A stretch of 49,236 nt of DNA, from positions 1 to 49,236 of the forward strand of contig NZ_RRYD01000022.1 of NCBI RefSeq assembly GCF_004010095.1, in the 5' to 3' direction. Source of the DNA: Lacticaseibacillus hulanensis. GTDB taxonomy: Bacteria; Bacillota; Bacilli; Lactobacillales; Lactobacillaceae. Below are positions 22,816 through 31,353 of the stretch, piece after piece. The translations under genes were made by a program, and so were the position numbers. Position 1 is the first letter of the stretch, and the number at the start of each line of letters is the position of its first letter. Under the pieces are notes generated by a model. It searched no databases, was not told the origin of the DNA, and saw nothing but the letters and a program-made list of their open reading frames with translations.

Positions 22816-23535
22816 ATGAATATTTTGGCGCTCGACACGTCGAACAAAGCAATGAGTGTAGCGGTTGTGCAAGACGGAACGCCGCTGGCCGAAACCACGC
22901 TGAACCGGATGAAGACCCACAGCGTACAGCTTCTGCCCACCATCGATAATTTGGTAGCGCTCAGTGGGCTCGTGCCCGAAGACATTGACCGTGTGGTAGT
23001 CGCCGCCGGTCCGGGGAGTTACACCGGTCTGCGCATTGGGGTGACCACTGCCAAAACGTTCGCCTACACGATGAATATTGACCTGGTCGGTGTTTCCAGT
23101 CTGGCCGTTCTGGCGGCGAACGTGCGGAAGGAAACAGCGCTGATTGTGCCCGTCATGGATGCGCGGCGGGGCAACGTCTTCACCGGGATTTACCAGTGGG
23201 ACGGCGACAAGCTCGTGAACGTGCTTCTGGACCGGCACACCAGCCTCGAACAGTTGGTGGCTGAAGTGGGTGCCTTGGACCAGCCGGCCATTTTCGTTGG
23301 TGCCAGCTCCGTGATGCGGGAACAGATTCGCGGCGCGCTTGGCAGCATGGTGTCCTTCACCGATGCGGTTGACGACCTGCCCCGGGCGCTGCGCGTTGCC
23401 GAGTTAGGCCGGGAGTTGCCCGCTGCGGATATCGCGTCCTTCGTGCCGCAATACCTGCGCCTGACGGAAGCGGAAACGAATTGGCTCAAGAAGAATCCGA
23501 ATGCGGACCGGAGTAACTATGTTCAGAAGGTTTAA
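22816..23535 (+). CDS. tsaB: tRNA threonylcarbamoyladenosine biosynthesis protein TsaB
   Basis: 239-residue ASKHA-fold partner of TsaD in t6A37 synthesis. Starts MNILALDTSNKAMSVAVV, with VVVAAGPGSYTGLRIGVTTAKTFAYTM as the family signature and VPVMDARRGNVFTGIY. The ATG at 22816 follows CAGGAGGACCTTTCG; the in-frame extension to 22762 lacks support. First of the tsaB-rimI-tsaD cluster; tsaE is not adjacent. Confidence 0.95.
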   Translation: MNILALDTSNKAMSVAVVQDGTPLAETTLNRMKTHSVQLLPTIDNLVALSGLVPEDIDRVVVAAGPGSYTGLRIGVTTAKTFAYTMNIDLVGVSSLAVLAANVRKETALIVPVMDARRGNVFTGIYQWDGDKLVNVLLDRHTSLEQLVAEVGALDQPAIFVGASSVMREQIRGALGSMVSFTDAVDDLPRALRVAELGRELPAADIASFVPQYLRLTEAETNWLKKNPNADRSNYVQKV

Positions 23536-24109
23536 AGATTGGCTTGCGCGGCGGCAGGCAATTCGTGACGGTTTTTTGCCGCACCCAATTACAATTAATG
23601 GCGCTACTTACAGTTTGCGCCGCATGACGGAAGCGGACATCCCCGCAGCCCTAGATTTAGAGCGCGCTGTCTACGGTGACACGCCGTGGGAAAAAATGGC
23701 GTTCATGTCGGAACTGCAGAAGAAATCAACCGCGCTGTACCTAGTGCTGGTGGTTCCCGAATCCGGACAACTAGCAGCATTCATCGGCGCGTCGTTTCGG
23801 CGGCTTGAGTCCCACATCACGAACATCGCGGTGCACCCGCAGTTTCAGCGGCAGGGCATCGGGCGGACGCTCATGGAGCTCATGCTGGACCGGTCGAAAA
23901 CCATGGGGATTCAGGTTGTGTCGCTTGAAGTACGGCTCGACAACGTGCACGCACAGTCGCTGTACCGGTCGCTTGGCTTTGTCGATGGTCGCGTGCGGCG
24001 TAATTATTACACGCGCGAACGGGCAGACGCAATTGACATGGCGGTGAAGTTGAGTGGTAGTACCGACAAAGCTCCGATTAACGATTGTGATCACAACGCA
24101 ACGGTGTAG
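23519..24109 (+). CDS. rimI: Ribosomal-protein-alanine N-acetyltransferase RimI
   Basis: 196-residue GNAT acetyltransferase. The acetyl-CoA site is NIAVHPQFQRQGIGRTLMELML (V..QxxGxG), followed by SLEVRLDNVHAQSLYRSLGF, the RimI-specific block. Start at ATG 23519, inside the end of tsaB (17-nt overlap), with GGAG 9 nt upstream. The N-terminal 25 residues (MFRRFKDWLARRQAIR) are an extra basic stretch. The C-terminus extends about 25 residues beyond the fold. Always near tsaB/tsaD in Firmicutes. Confidence 0.93.
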   Translation: MFRRFKDWLARRQAIRDGFLPHPITINGATYSLRRMTEADIPAALDLERAVYGDTPWEKMAFMSELQKKSTALYLVLVVPESGQLAAFIGASFRRLESHITNIAVHPQFQRQGIGRTLMELMLDRSKTMGIQVVSLEVRLDNVHAQSLYRSLGFVDGRVRRNYYTRERADAIDMAVKLSGSTDKAPINDCDHNATV

Positions 24110-24147
24110 TGGCGGTAACCTGAAAAGAGAGTTTAAGAGGTAGTATT

Positions 24148-25170
24148 TTGGCTAAAGATGAAATTATTTTGGCGTTTGAATCAAGCTGTGACGAAACGTC
24201 GGTGGCGGTAATTAAGAACGGGGACAAGATTCTGAGCAACATCATTGCGACCCAAATCAACAGCCACAAGCGCTTCGGCGGCGTCGTTCCGGAAGTGGCC
24301 AGCCGCCACCACGTGGAAGAAATTACCATAATTATTGACGACGCACTGACCGAAGCTGGGATCAGCTACGAAGACGTCGATGCCGTGGCTGTTACGTACG
24401 GCCCCGGTCTGGTGGGCTCACTGCTGATTGGGGTGACGGCCGCTAAGACCATCGCCTACGCCCACCACTTGCCCCTCATTCCGGTGAACCACATGGCTGG
24501 ACACATCTACGCGGCGGCATTTGTCACCAAGCTCCAGTACCCCGTGCTTGCGCTCATGGTTTCTGGTGGGCACACCGAACTGGTCATGCTCACGGGTCCT
24601 GCCGAATTCTCCATCATTGGCGAGACGCGGGATGACGCTGCCGGTGAGGCCTACGACAAGATTGGGCGGGTACTCGGCATTTCCTACCCCGCCGGTAAGG
24701 AAATCGACCGGCTCGCGCACCTGGGCAAGGACACGTTTGGCTTCCCGCGCGCCATGGACAACAGCGATGACCTCGACTTTAGCTTCAGTGGTTTGAAGTC
24801 CGCATTCATCAACACCGTCCACCACGCGGACCAGTTGCACCAGGAGCTCAGCCACGAGGACTTGGCGGCCAGCTTCCAGGCGGCCGTCGTGGACGTTCTG
24901 GTCGACAAAACGATGACCGCGCTGCAGGAGCACCCCGTGAAGCAGCTGATTGTTGCCGGCGGGGTCGCGGCCAACCAGGGCCTGCGTGAGGCGCTCGGTG
25001 CGCGGCTTGCCACCGAGATGCCTGACGTTGAGCTGATTGTGCCCCCACTGCGTCTTTGCGGCGACAACGCGGCGATGGTCGGTGCGGCAGCCCACATTTT
25101 GCGCGGCAAGAACGTGTTCGCGGGGGAAACATTGAACGCTGAACCAAACCTGAATTTTGCGCGCGCCTAG
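24148..25170 (+). CDS. tsaD: tRNA N6-adenosine threonylcarbamoyltransferase TsaD
   Basis: Catalytic enzyme of t6A37 formation, 340 residues. Metal-binding HMAGHIYAA (HxxxH motif), [12 protein letters not shown] at the start, [29 protein letters not shown], and the C-terminal [12 protein letters not shown] and [12 protein letters not shown]. Start is TTG at 24148 with AGAGGTAGTATT upstream. Last gene of the cluster; a terminator follows. Confidence 0.96.
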   Translation: MAKDEIILAFESSCDETSVAVIKNGDKILSNIIATQINSHKRFGGVVPEVASRHHVEEITIIIDDALTEAGISYEDVDAVAVTYGPGLVGSLLIGVTAAKTIAYAHHLPLIPVNHMAGHIYAAAFVTKLQYPVLALMVSGGHTELVMLTGPAEFSIIGETRDDAAGEAYDKIGRVLGISYPAGKEIDRLAHLGKDTFGFPRAMDNSDDLDFSFSGLKSAFINTVHHADQLHQELSHEDLAASFQAAVVDVLVDKTMTALQEHPVKQLIVAGGVAANQGLREALGARLATEMPDVELIVPPLRLCGDNAAMVGAAAHILRGKNVFAGETLNAEPNLNFARA

Positions 25171-25230
25171 ATCATGCGCGACAATTATCATTTTATCCGT
25201 GCACAACTAACCAATTGCGGGTAATATAGA

Positions 25231-25289
25231 ACCCCGTTAGCACCAAAGCTGCCCGTTGCGGGCGGTTTGCGGGCTAACGGGGCTTTTTT
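25231..25289 (+). terminator. Intrinsic terminator after tsaD
   Basis: CCCCGTTAGC (25232-25241) with GCTAACGGGG (25273-25282) and a seven-T run; the loop region folds into a second hairpin (GCCCGTTGCGGGC). Confidence 0.92.
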
Positions 25290-25412
25290 GTACAAGAGCG
25301 AACGTTTGTCCGTTTTTTTTGACCACTCAACTTGCGATAATTAGATATAAGTATTAACGTTGTTGCCAATTAAGCGCGAACGAATAAACGTGTGTAAAAG
25401 GAGGGCAAATCC

Positions 25413-26948
25413 ATGCAGGACCTAATTAACACCTTTATGGAGCGACGATCTGACCTGGTTCAGGCATTGGGTCAGCACCTCGAGATTTCAATTGTTGCAC
25501 TAATTATTGCCATGGCCATTGCGATGCCCCTGGCGTATTGGGGTGTGAACCACGAGCGCGTGTCAGGGTGGCTGCTCCAGATTACGGGGGTGTTGCAGAC
25601 GATTCCGTCGCTCGCACTCCTGGGGCTACTCATTCCGCTGGTCGGCATTGGCACGGTGCCCGCAATTATTGCGCTGGTGGTGTACGCACTACTGCCAATT
25701 TTCCAAAACACCTACCTGGGGCTAACCGGAATTGACCCATCACTGCTCGAGGCGGCCGATGCCTTCGGGATGAAGCGCTGGCGCAAGCTGATTAAGGTGC
25801 AACTTCCGCTTGCGGCACCGACCATCATTGGCGGGATTCGCACGGCGATGGTGCTGATTATTGGGACTGCAACGCTCGCCGCCCTGATTGGGGCCGGGGG
25901 GCTCGGGTCGTTCATCCTGCTAGGGATTGACCGCAATAACACCAGTTTGATTGTGATTGGGGCCGTCACCTCCGCGCTGCTTGCCGTGGGGCTTAACCTC
26001 ATCGTCGGCTGGCTGGCGAAGCACCGCTGGCAGTGGACCGCCGCCCTCGCCGCACTCCTTCTGGGGGTTGGCGCCGGGACGGGAATCGCACGGATTGCCA
26101 CCCAGACGGAAACCATCACCATTGCCGGCAAGCTCGGCGCCGAACCGGATATTTTGATTAACATGTACAAGGAGTTAATCGAACAGGATAACCCGCGGGT
26201 GCACGTGCAGCTCAAGCCGAACTTTGGTAAAACCACGTTCCTGTACTCGGCCCTCAAGAAGGGGTCGGTTGACGTGTACCCCGAATTCACCGGGACCGTC
26301 CTCGAGACGCTGGTGAAGGTGCCCAAAGCCCAGGCGGATCAGCACCGGTCGGCCCAGCAGACGTATGCACTCGCCAAGCAGCTGATTGCAAAACAAAGTG
26401 ACATGACCTACTTGCCACCGATGAAATACGAAAACACCTACGCGCTGGCCGTGACGAAGAAGTGGGCCAAGGCCAATGACGTCAAAACCATTAGCGACCT
26501 GACCGGCCACAGTGGGAGCCTGCACGCCGGCTTTTCCCTCGAATTCACCGACCGACCAGACGGGTACCCGGGGCTGAAGGCAAAATACGGGCTGAAACTG
26601 CCGTACCAGACGCTGGAACCAGCGCTGCGGTACACCGCCATTCGTGACGGGCGGGTGAACATCGTGGATGCCTACTCGACCGACAGTGAGCTGGTGCAGT
26701 ACCACCTGCAGACGCTCACGGATAACCACCACCTGTTCCCCTCCTACCGCGGCGCGCCGCTGATGCGCAGCAAGTTCGCACAGCAGCATCCGGGGGTCGT
26801 GAAGAGCTTAAACAAACTGGCCGGTAAAATTTCGGCAGCGGACATGCAGCAGATGAACTACGACGTGAACGTAAAAAAGCAAAGTGCAGCCCACGTTGCG
26901 CGGCACTACCTCGAAACCCACGGACTGCTCAAGAAGGGGGGCAAATAG
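25413..26948 (+). CDS. Osmoprotectant ABC transporter permease/substrate-binding fusion (OpuC/EgtU-like)
   Basis: 511-residue fusion. Residues about 1-210 are a five-to-six-helix OpuCB-type permease (GVLQTIPSLALLGLLIPLVGIGTVPAIIALVVYALLPI, EAADAFGM, TAMVLIIGTATLAALIGAGGLGSF). Residues about 225-508 form an OpuCC-type solute-binding domain (ITIAGKLGAEPDILINMYKELIE...). Such fusions import quaternary ammonium osmoprotectants (glycine betaine, choline, carnitine), though relatives can bind glutathione (EgtU-like), so the ligand is open. The ATG at 25413 has AAAGGAGGGCAAATCC. Followed by its ATPase gene after 2 nt. Confidence 0.92.
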   Translation: MQDLINTFMERRSDLVQALGQHLEISIVALIIAMAIAMPLAYWGVNHERVSGWLLQITGVLQTIPSLALLGLLIPLVGIGTVPAIIALVVYALLPIFQNTYLGLTGIDPSLLEAADAFGMKRWRKLIKVQLPLAAPTIIGGIRTAMVLIIGTATLAALIGAGGLGSFILLGIDRNNTSLIVIGAVTSALLAVGLNLIVGWLAKHRWQWTAALAALLLGVGAGTGIARIATQTETITIAGKLGAEPDILINMYKELIEQDNPRVHVQLKPNFGKTTFLYSALKKGSVDVYPEFTGTVLETLVKVPKAQADQHRSAQQTYALAKQLIAKQSDMTYLPPMKYENTYALAVTKKWAKANDVKTISDLTGHSGSLHAGFSLEFTDRPDGYPGLKAKYGLKLPYQTLEPALRYTAIRDGRVNIVDAYSTDSELVQYHLQTLTDNHHLFPSYRGAPLMRSKFAQQHPGVVKSLNKLAGKISAADMQQMNYDVNVKKQSAAHVARHYLETHGLLKKGGK

Positions 26949-26950
26949 CG

Positions 26951-27904
26951 ATGGGAACGATGATTGAGTTTGACCACGTCCACAAGGAATTCAACGGCGC
27001 CGCCGTAATTCCCGATTTGTCGCTAACCATCCCCGAACGCGAGATTACCGTCCTGGTTGGCCGCTCCGGTTGCGGGAAGACCACGACGCTGAAGATGATC
27101 AACGCGCTGATTAAGGCGGACAGCGGCACCATCAAGTACAATGACCGGCTGGTGACCGATTACAACCTGCAGGAATTGCGCTGGCAAATTGGTTACGTAT
27201 TGCAGCAAATCGCCCTGTTCCCCAACATGACGGTGGCTCAGAACATCGCGGTGATTCCCGAGATGCGCCGCGAATCGGCCGCCGATATTGAGCGGCGGAC
27301 GCGGGAGCTATTAAGGTCCTGCAGCTTGGACCCGGACACCTACATGAATCGCGCGGTGGACGAACTGTCCGGCGGCGAGGCGCAGCGCGTGGGGATCATG
27401 CGCGCACTGGCGGCTGATCCGCCAACGATTCTGATGGACGAACCGTTTAGCGCGCTGGACCCCCTGTCCCGGCGCCAGTTGCAGGACCTTGTGCTGGATT
27501 TGCAGACCAAGTTGCACAAGACCGTTGTCTTCGTCACCCACGACATGAACGAGGCCCTCAAGATGGGCGACCACATTGCGGTGATGGATGCCGGCCAGAT
27601 TGTGCAGGTCGGCACGCCGAGTGAAATTCGCAACAATCCGGCCGATGAGGTGGTGGCAAAGCTGTTTGCCGGCACCAAGCAGGACGATCCGTTCGCGCGG
27701 AGCCTAGATGAAATTGTGGCGGACGGGTACGGCGCGTTACAATCAAGTGGGGATGCCGCTGACCTCGTGCCAGCATCAACCAAGCTGGCCGCCGTGATTA
27801 CCGAGTTGACAAGTGGTCAGACCGTGCGCGTGGCGCGTGCCGGGCAGAAGTACGCACTGACGGCGGGAGATGTGTTGCGGTACCTCACGACGCAGCGGAA
27901 TTAA
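26951..27904 (+). CDS. Osmoprotectant ABC transporter ATP-binding protein (OpuCA/BusAA-like)
   Basis: 317-residue ATPase partner of the preceding permease. Walker A GRSGCGKTT, Q-loop YVLQQIALF, signature LSGGEAQRVG, Walker B TILMDEPF, H-loop FVTHDM. The C-terminal region after about residue 245 has a divergent CBS-like tail rather than two clear CBS domains, in contrast with the CBS pairs that sense ionic strength in OpuA. Start ATG 26951 (alternative 26960) with AAGGGGGGCAAATAGCG. Operon with the fusion gene. Confidence 0.92.
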   Translation: MGTMIEFDHVHKEFNGAAVIPDLSLTIPEREITVLVGRSGCGKTTTLKMINALIKADSGTIKYNDRLVTDYNLQELRWQIGYVLQQIALFPNMTVAQNIAVIPEMRRESAADIERRTRELLRSCSLDPDTYMNRAVDELSGGEAQRVGIMRALAADPPTILMDEPFSALDPLSRRQLQDLVLDLQTKLHKTVVFVTHDMNEALKMGDHIAVMDAGQIVQVGTPSEIRNNPADEVVAKLFAGTKQDDPFARSLDEIVADGYGALQSSGDAADLVPASTKLAAVITELTSGQTVRVARAGQKYALTAGDVLRYLTTQRN

Positions 27905-27946
27905 CCGTGGCAGATTGATTGTTACTCACGAAAGGAGTGGCTTCAA

Positions 27947-29278
27947 ATGGCATTTGACGTAGACGTTGTGGTAATTGGTGGCGGACCAGGCGGACTGGCC
28001 GCGGCCCACGCTCTTGCGCGGACCAAGAAGGTTCTGGTTGCCGAGGATAATCTCTGGGGCGGAACCTGCCCGAACTTCGGTTGTGACCCCAAGAAGATGC
28101 TTTACGGGGTCACCGAGGCGGTGCGGCAGACGCGCAGCTATGCCGGCAGTGGGGTCAGCGGGGTTGCGCTTGTTGATTGGCCACAGATGATGGCGTTCAA
28201 GCGCGGCTACACCGATAGCGTGCCGGCTGGGACCGAGAGTGGCCTAGCCAGTGCGGGCATCGAGCACGTGCACGCCAAGGCGAGCTTCATTGATGCCCAC
28301 ACGCTGCGAGTTGGTGACCGCGTGGTGACGACTGACAAGGTGATTATCGCCACGGGGGCGCACGCGGCGCGGCCAGACATTCCGGGTGCGGAGTTGCTTG
28401 AAACGAGCACGGATTTTCTGAGCCTGCCGGACAAGCCGGATGCAATTGGGTTCATCGGTGCTGGCTATGTCGCCATTGAGCTGGCCAACATTGCCGCAGC
28501 TGCGGATGTCACCGTGCACGTTTTCCAGCACAATCACCGCATCTTGCGGAATTTCCCGGAAGAATACACGCAGCTGGTCGCAGAGGACCTCGCCCGCAAA
28601 GGCGTCATCTGGCACTGGGACACGGAGGTGCAGGAAGTCCGCGACCAAGACGATGGCGTTCAGGCGCACACCACGACCGGTGATTTTGACCTGAACCACC
28701 TATACGTGGCGATGGGGCGGCCGGCAAACACGGATGGCCTGAACCTGGACCAAGTGGGTATTAAGCAGGGCAAGGGTGGTATTACAGTAAGCGACCACCT
28801 GCAGACCAGCCAGGCCAACGTGTACGCAATCGGTGATGTTGCCGGTAGCAACGTGCCGAAGCTCACACCGGTTGCCGGGTTAGAGGGCCGCTATGTCGCT
28901 GGGCAAATCCTGGGCGATAGCAGCGACCCAATCAAGTACCCGGCAATTCCGCACGCGGTGTTTGCTGGTCCCGAACTGGCTTCCGTCGGGGTTACGCTCG
29001 ATGCGGCCCAGGCTGATCCGGATGCCTATGCGGTCACCACACAGGACGTCGGGTCTTGGTACACCTACAACCGCATTCGGGACACGCGGGCCAAGGTTTC
29101 CGTGATCACGCGGCGGAACGACGGCATCATCGTTGGTGCGATTGCCTACGCGACGAACGCTGAGGAGTTAATCAATTATCTCAGCGACATGATTAGTCAC
29201 GAGACGCCAGCAAGTGACCTAGCGCAGTGGATGCCGGTTTACCCAAGCGTGGCCAGTGATTTGGGCTACTTCTATTAA
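27947..29278 (+). CDS. NAD(P)/FAD-dependent disulfide oxidoreductase (glutathione-reductase-like)
   Basis: 443-residue cytosolic flavoprotein. FAD-binding GGGPGGLAAAHALA at residues 11-24; redox-active cysteines in WGGTCPNFGCDPKKM (CxxxxC); NAD(P) motif GAGYVAIELANIA; second FAD motif VYAIGDVAG. The dimerisation domain ends VYPSVASDLGYFY. In classical glutathione or lipoamide reductases this end carries HP with a catalytic His; here the position is Tyr, so the thiol partner and base may differ. Often annotated in lactobacilli as a generic oxidoreductase. The ATG at 27947 follows GAAAGGAGTGGCTTCAA. Single-gene unit ending in a terminator. Confidence 0.9.
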   Translation: MAFDVDVVVIGGGPGGLAAAHALARTKKVLVAEDNLWGGTCPNFGCDPKKMLYGVTEAVRQTRSYAGSGVSGVALVDWPQMMAFKRGYTDSVPAGTESGLASAGIEHVHAKASFIDAHTLRVGDRVVTTDKVIIATGAHAARPDIPGAELLETSTDFLSLPDKPDAIGFIGAGYVAIELANIAAAADVTVHVFQHNHRILRNFPEEYTQLVAEDLARKGVIWHWDTEVQEVRDQDDGVQAHTTTGDFDLNHLYVAMGRPANTDGLNLDQVGIKQGKGGITVSDHLQTSQANVYAIGDVAGSNVPKLTPVAGLEGRYVAGQILGDSSDPIKYPAIPHAVFAGPELASVGVTLDAAQADPDAYAVTTQDVGSWYTYNRIRDTRAKVSVITRRNDGIIVGAIAYATNAEELINYLSDMISHETPASDLAQWMPVYPSVASDLGYFY

Positions 29279-29289
29279 CAAGAATAATC

Positions 29290-29321
29290 GCCGCCAGTCG
29301 CGTTTTGACTGGCGGCTTTTT
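29290..29321 (+). terminator. Intrinsic terminator after the disulfide oxidoreductase
   Basis: GCCGCCAGTC / GACTGGCGGC stem and five T. Confidence 0.92.
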
Positions 29322-29491
29322 GATGCACATGTTCATTTTTAGTGCCCATGTGGTGGGCCTTTTGTACTTTTTTGAACAAAGCCAGCGCTTGTTGTTGCCG
29401 GGATATGCTATGATAGAAAGCGTCATCATTAATAAAACGATAATGTACATATGTTGGTGTCTGACGGATATCGACCAAGGGAGGTGAGAAG

Positions 29492-30430
29492 ATGGCGACG
29501 ATTCACGATGTTGCCCGGATTACGGGTTTTTCGCTCGGCACGGTTTCGAACGTGATTAACCGGCCGGAGCGGGTTGCGCCCAAGACGCGGGCAAAGATTG
29601 AGCGCGTGATGGCGGAACTGAACTACACGCCGAACGCAATGGCGCGCGGCCTTAGTCTGGGCCAGAGCCGGAACGTCGGCGTCGTGCTTCCGAATAGCCA
29701 CCACCCTTACTTTGCCCACATTGTGGACGGCATTACCGACGCCGCTTTTCCCACTGGGTACCGGGTGACGCTGCTGCCGACGAACTACGACGAGGGCTTC
29801 GAGCGCCAATACCTGCGCGAGTTCCAGCAGAAAATGTACGCCGGCATGATTTTCGTTTCCAGGCAGCTGCCACTGGCGGACCTTGTGAATTATGTTCGTT
29901 ATGGCCAAATTGTGACGTGCGAAAACGTGGGCGACATGAAAATCACCTCCGTTTATTCCGACCGGACGACGACCTACCGCGCCGCTTTTCGGTGGGTTTG
30001 GCAGCGCGGGTACCGCAACGTGGCCCTGCTTGGTTTGCGGGGTCCGGAGCACAGCGAAACCACGCGCGATTTGATGCGGGCGTACGAATATGTTTTCCAC
30101 GAAGAACTTGACCCGGATCGGTTCCGGCCGGGCGTTTCGAGCAGGCAGGATGGGTACGCGGCGGCGCAGTATTTGGCCACGACTGACCCGAAGATTGACT
30201 TTGTGATGGCTAATGGTGATGATATTGCTGCGGGGGTGTACGCGGCGTATAAGGAGCTCGGGGTGAAGATGCCCGGCATTATGGGCACGGAAAACCAGCT
30301 GTCTAGTCAGCTGTTGCACCTGCCGACGATTAATCACCACTTGGAGACGCTGGGGCACATTGCCTTTAACCAGGCAATTCGTCCGGGAATTCGGCATCAG
30401 CTGGTAAAATCAGACTTTGTTGCGAGGTAA
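29492..30430 (+). CDS. LacI family transcriptional regulator
   Basis: 312-residue repressor. The N-terminal LacI HTH is TIHDVARITGFSLGTVSNVIN (residues 3-23) with the hinge helix NPNAMARGLSLGQ. The periplasmic-binding-like effector domain follows (VGVVLPNSHHPYFAHIVDGI). The ATG at 29492 has AAGGGAGGTGAGAAG upstream. Its stop is 5 nt before the HAD phosphatase start, so the two are an operon. Likely a sugar-responsive local regulator, but no effector or operator could be assigned. The intergenic region before it has no convincing palindrome. Confidence 0.93.
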   Translation: MATIHDVARITGFSLGTVSNVINRPERVAPKTRAKIERVMAELNYTPNAMARGLSLGQSRNVGVVLPNSHHPYFAHIVDGITDAAFPTGYRVTLLPTNYDEGFERQYLREFQQKMYAGMIFVSRQLPLADLVNYVRYGQIVTCENVGDMKITSVYSDRTTTYRAAFRWVWQRGYRNVALLGLRGPEHSETTRDLMRAYEYVFHEELDPDRFRPGVSSRQDGYAAAQYLATTDPKIDFVMANGDDIAAGVYAAYKELGVKMPGIMGTENQLSSQLLHLPTINHHLETLGHIAFNQAIRPGIRHQLVKSDFVAR

Positions 30431-30435
30431 TAATT

Positions 30436-31206
30436 TTGACTGAAAAAAGATTGGCAGTTTTCGATATTGACGGAACGCTCGTCACGATGAAAAAGACGAT
30501 TTTAAAAAGTACGCTTGCGGCCATTCGGGAGTTGCAGGAAAAGGGCGTGCACGTGGCCATCGCGACGGGCCGCAATTACAAGATGGCCCGCGCGGTGATT
30601 GATGAAACGGGCATCCACGACTACATTGTGTGCAACGGATCGGCGTACTACGTGAACGATAAGCTGGTGGCGCAGCGCACGATGGACCAAGATGACATGC
30701 GCAAGTTAACGCTGTTCACACGGCAAATCGACACCAACTTCCTCGCCGAAACCGCCGATGAGGTCTACGCCGATAAGCTGCCCGAACCAATGGCGGAAAA
30801 GTTGATGGCGGGCTGCCAGACTTTCCCCGTTTTGGGCCACGGCTTTGCCCTCAATCACCCGTTTGTCCAAGGCCTGGCGGTGATGTCACCGGAGCAGGAA
30901 CAAAGCGTACCGGAATTGAAGCACACGCAGTTCCGCCGCTTTGGTCCTGAGGGGGTCGACGTCCTGCCGGCTGACGGGTCAAAGGCGCGCGCGATTAACG
31001 AACTGGCCGGCACGGTTGGCGTCAGTCGTGATAATATCGTGGCCTTTGGGGACAACCAGAACGACAAGGAAATGTTGCATTCTGCCGGCATCGGGATTGC
31101 CATGGGCCACGCCACCCCGGACGTCCAGGCCATGGCCGACTGGGTCACGAGTGACTCCGAAAGTGACGGCATTATGCGCGGCCTGCAGCACATTGGTTGG
31201 CTCTAA
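30436..31206 (+). CDS. HAD superfamily Cof-type phosphatase (operon partner of LacI regulator)
   Basis: 256-residue phosphatase with motif I DIDGTLV, motif II ATGRNYK, a C2-type cap, Lys motif GSKARAIN and motif IV GDNQNDKEMLHSAGIGIAMGHA. Starts at TTG 30436 with GAGGTAATAATT. It is tightly coupled to the LacI gene, implying that it acts on a phosphorylated sugar or related metabolite whose level is sensed by that regulator (inference). A terminator follows on the + strand. Confidence 0.92.
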   Translation: MTEKRLAVFDIDGTLVTMKKTILKSTLAAIRELQEKGVHVAIATGRNYKMARAVIDETGIHDYIVCNGSAYYVNDKLVAQRTMDQDDMRKLTLFTRQIDTNFLAETADEVYADKLPEPMAEKLMAGCQTFPVLGHGFALNHPFVQGLAVMSPEQEQSVPELKHTQFRRFGPEGVDVLPADGSKARAINELAGTVGVSRDNIVAFGDNQNDKEMLHSAGIGIAMGHATPDVQAMADWVTSDSESDGIMRGLQHIGWL

Positions 31207-31228
31207 ACGCGAATAGGTATTTGGCAAA

Positions 31229-31266
31229 GCTCGCAGTAGGGGTGCTCACCTCGGCTGCGATTTTTT
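31229..31266 (+). terminator. Terminator after the HAD gene
   Basis: TCGCAG (31231-31236) pairs with CTGCGA (31255-31260), inner GGTG/CACC hairpin, six T after. Confidence 0.8.
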
Positions 31267-31278
31267 GTGATTGGGCGC

Positions 31279-31307
31279 AAAAAAAGCCCACCGCAATGAA
31301 GCGATGG
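31279..31307 (-). terminator. Terminator of the ABC-F gene (minus strand)
   Basis: On the minus strand CCATCGC/GCGGTGG closes a short loop and runs into GC followed by seven T. Confidence 0.8.
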
Positions 31308-31353
31308 ACTGTGCTCGTGTATTTGGCATTGATTAAGCTCAGACGCGCAGGGC

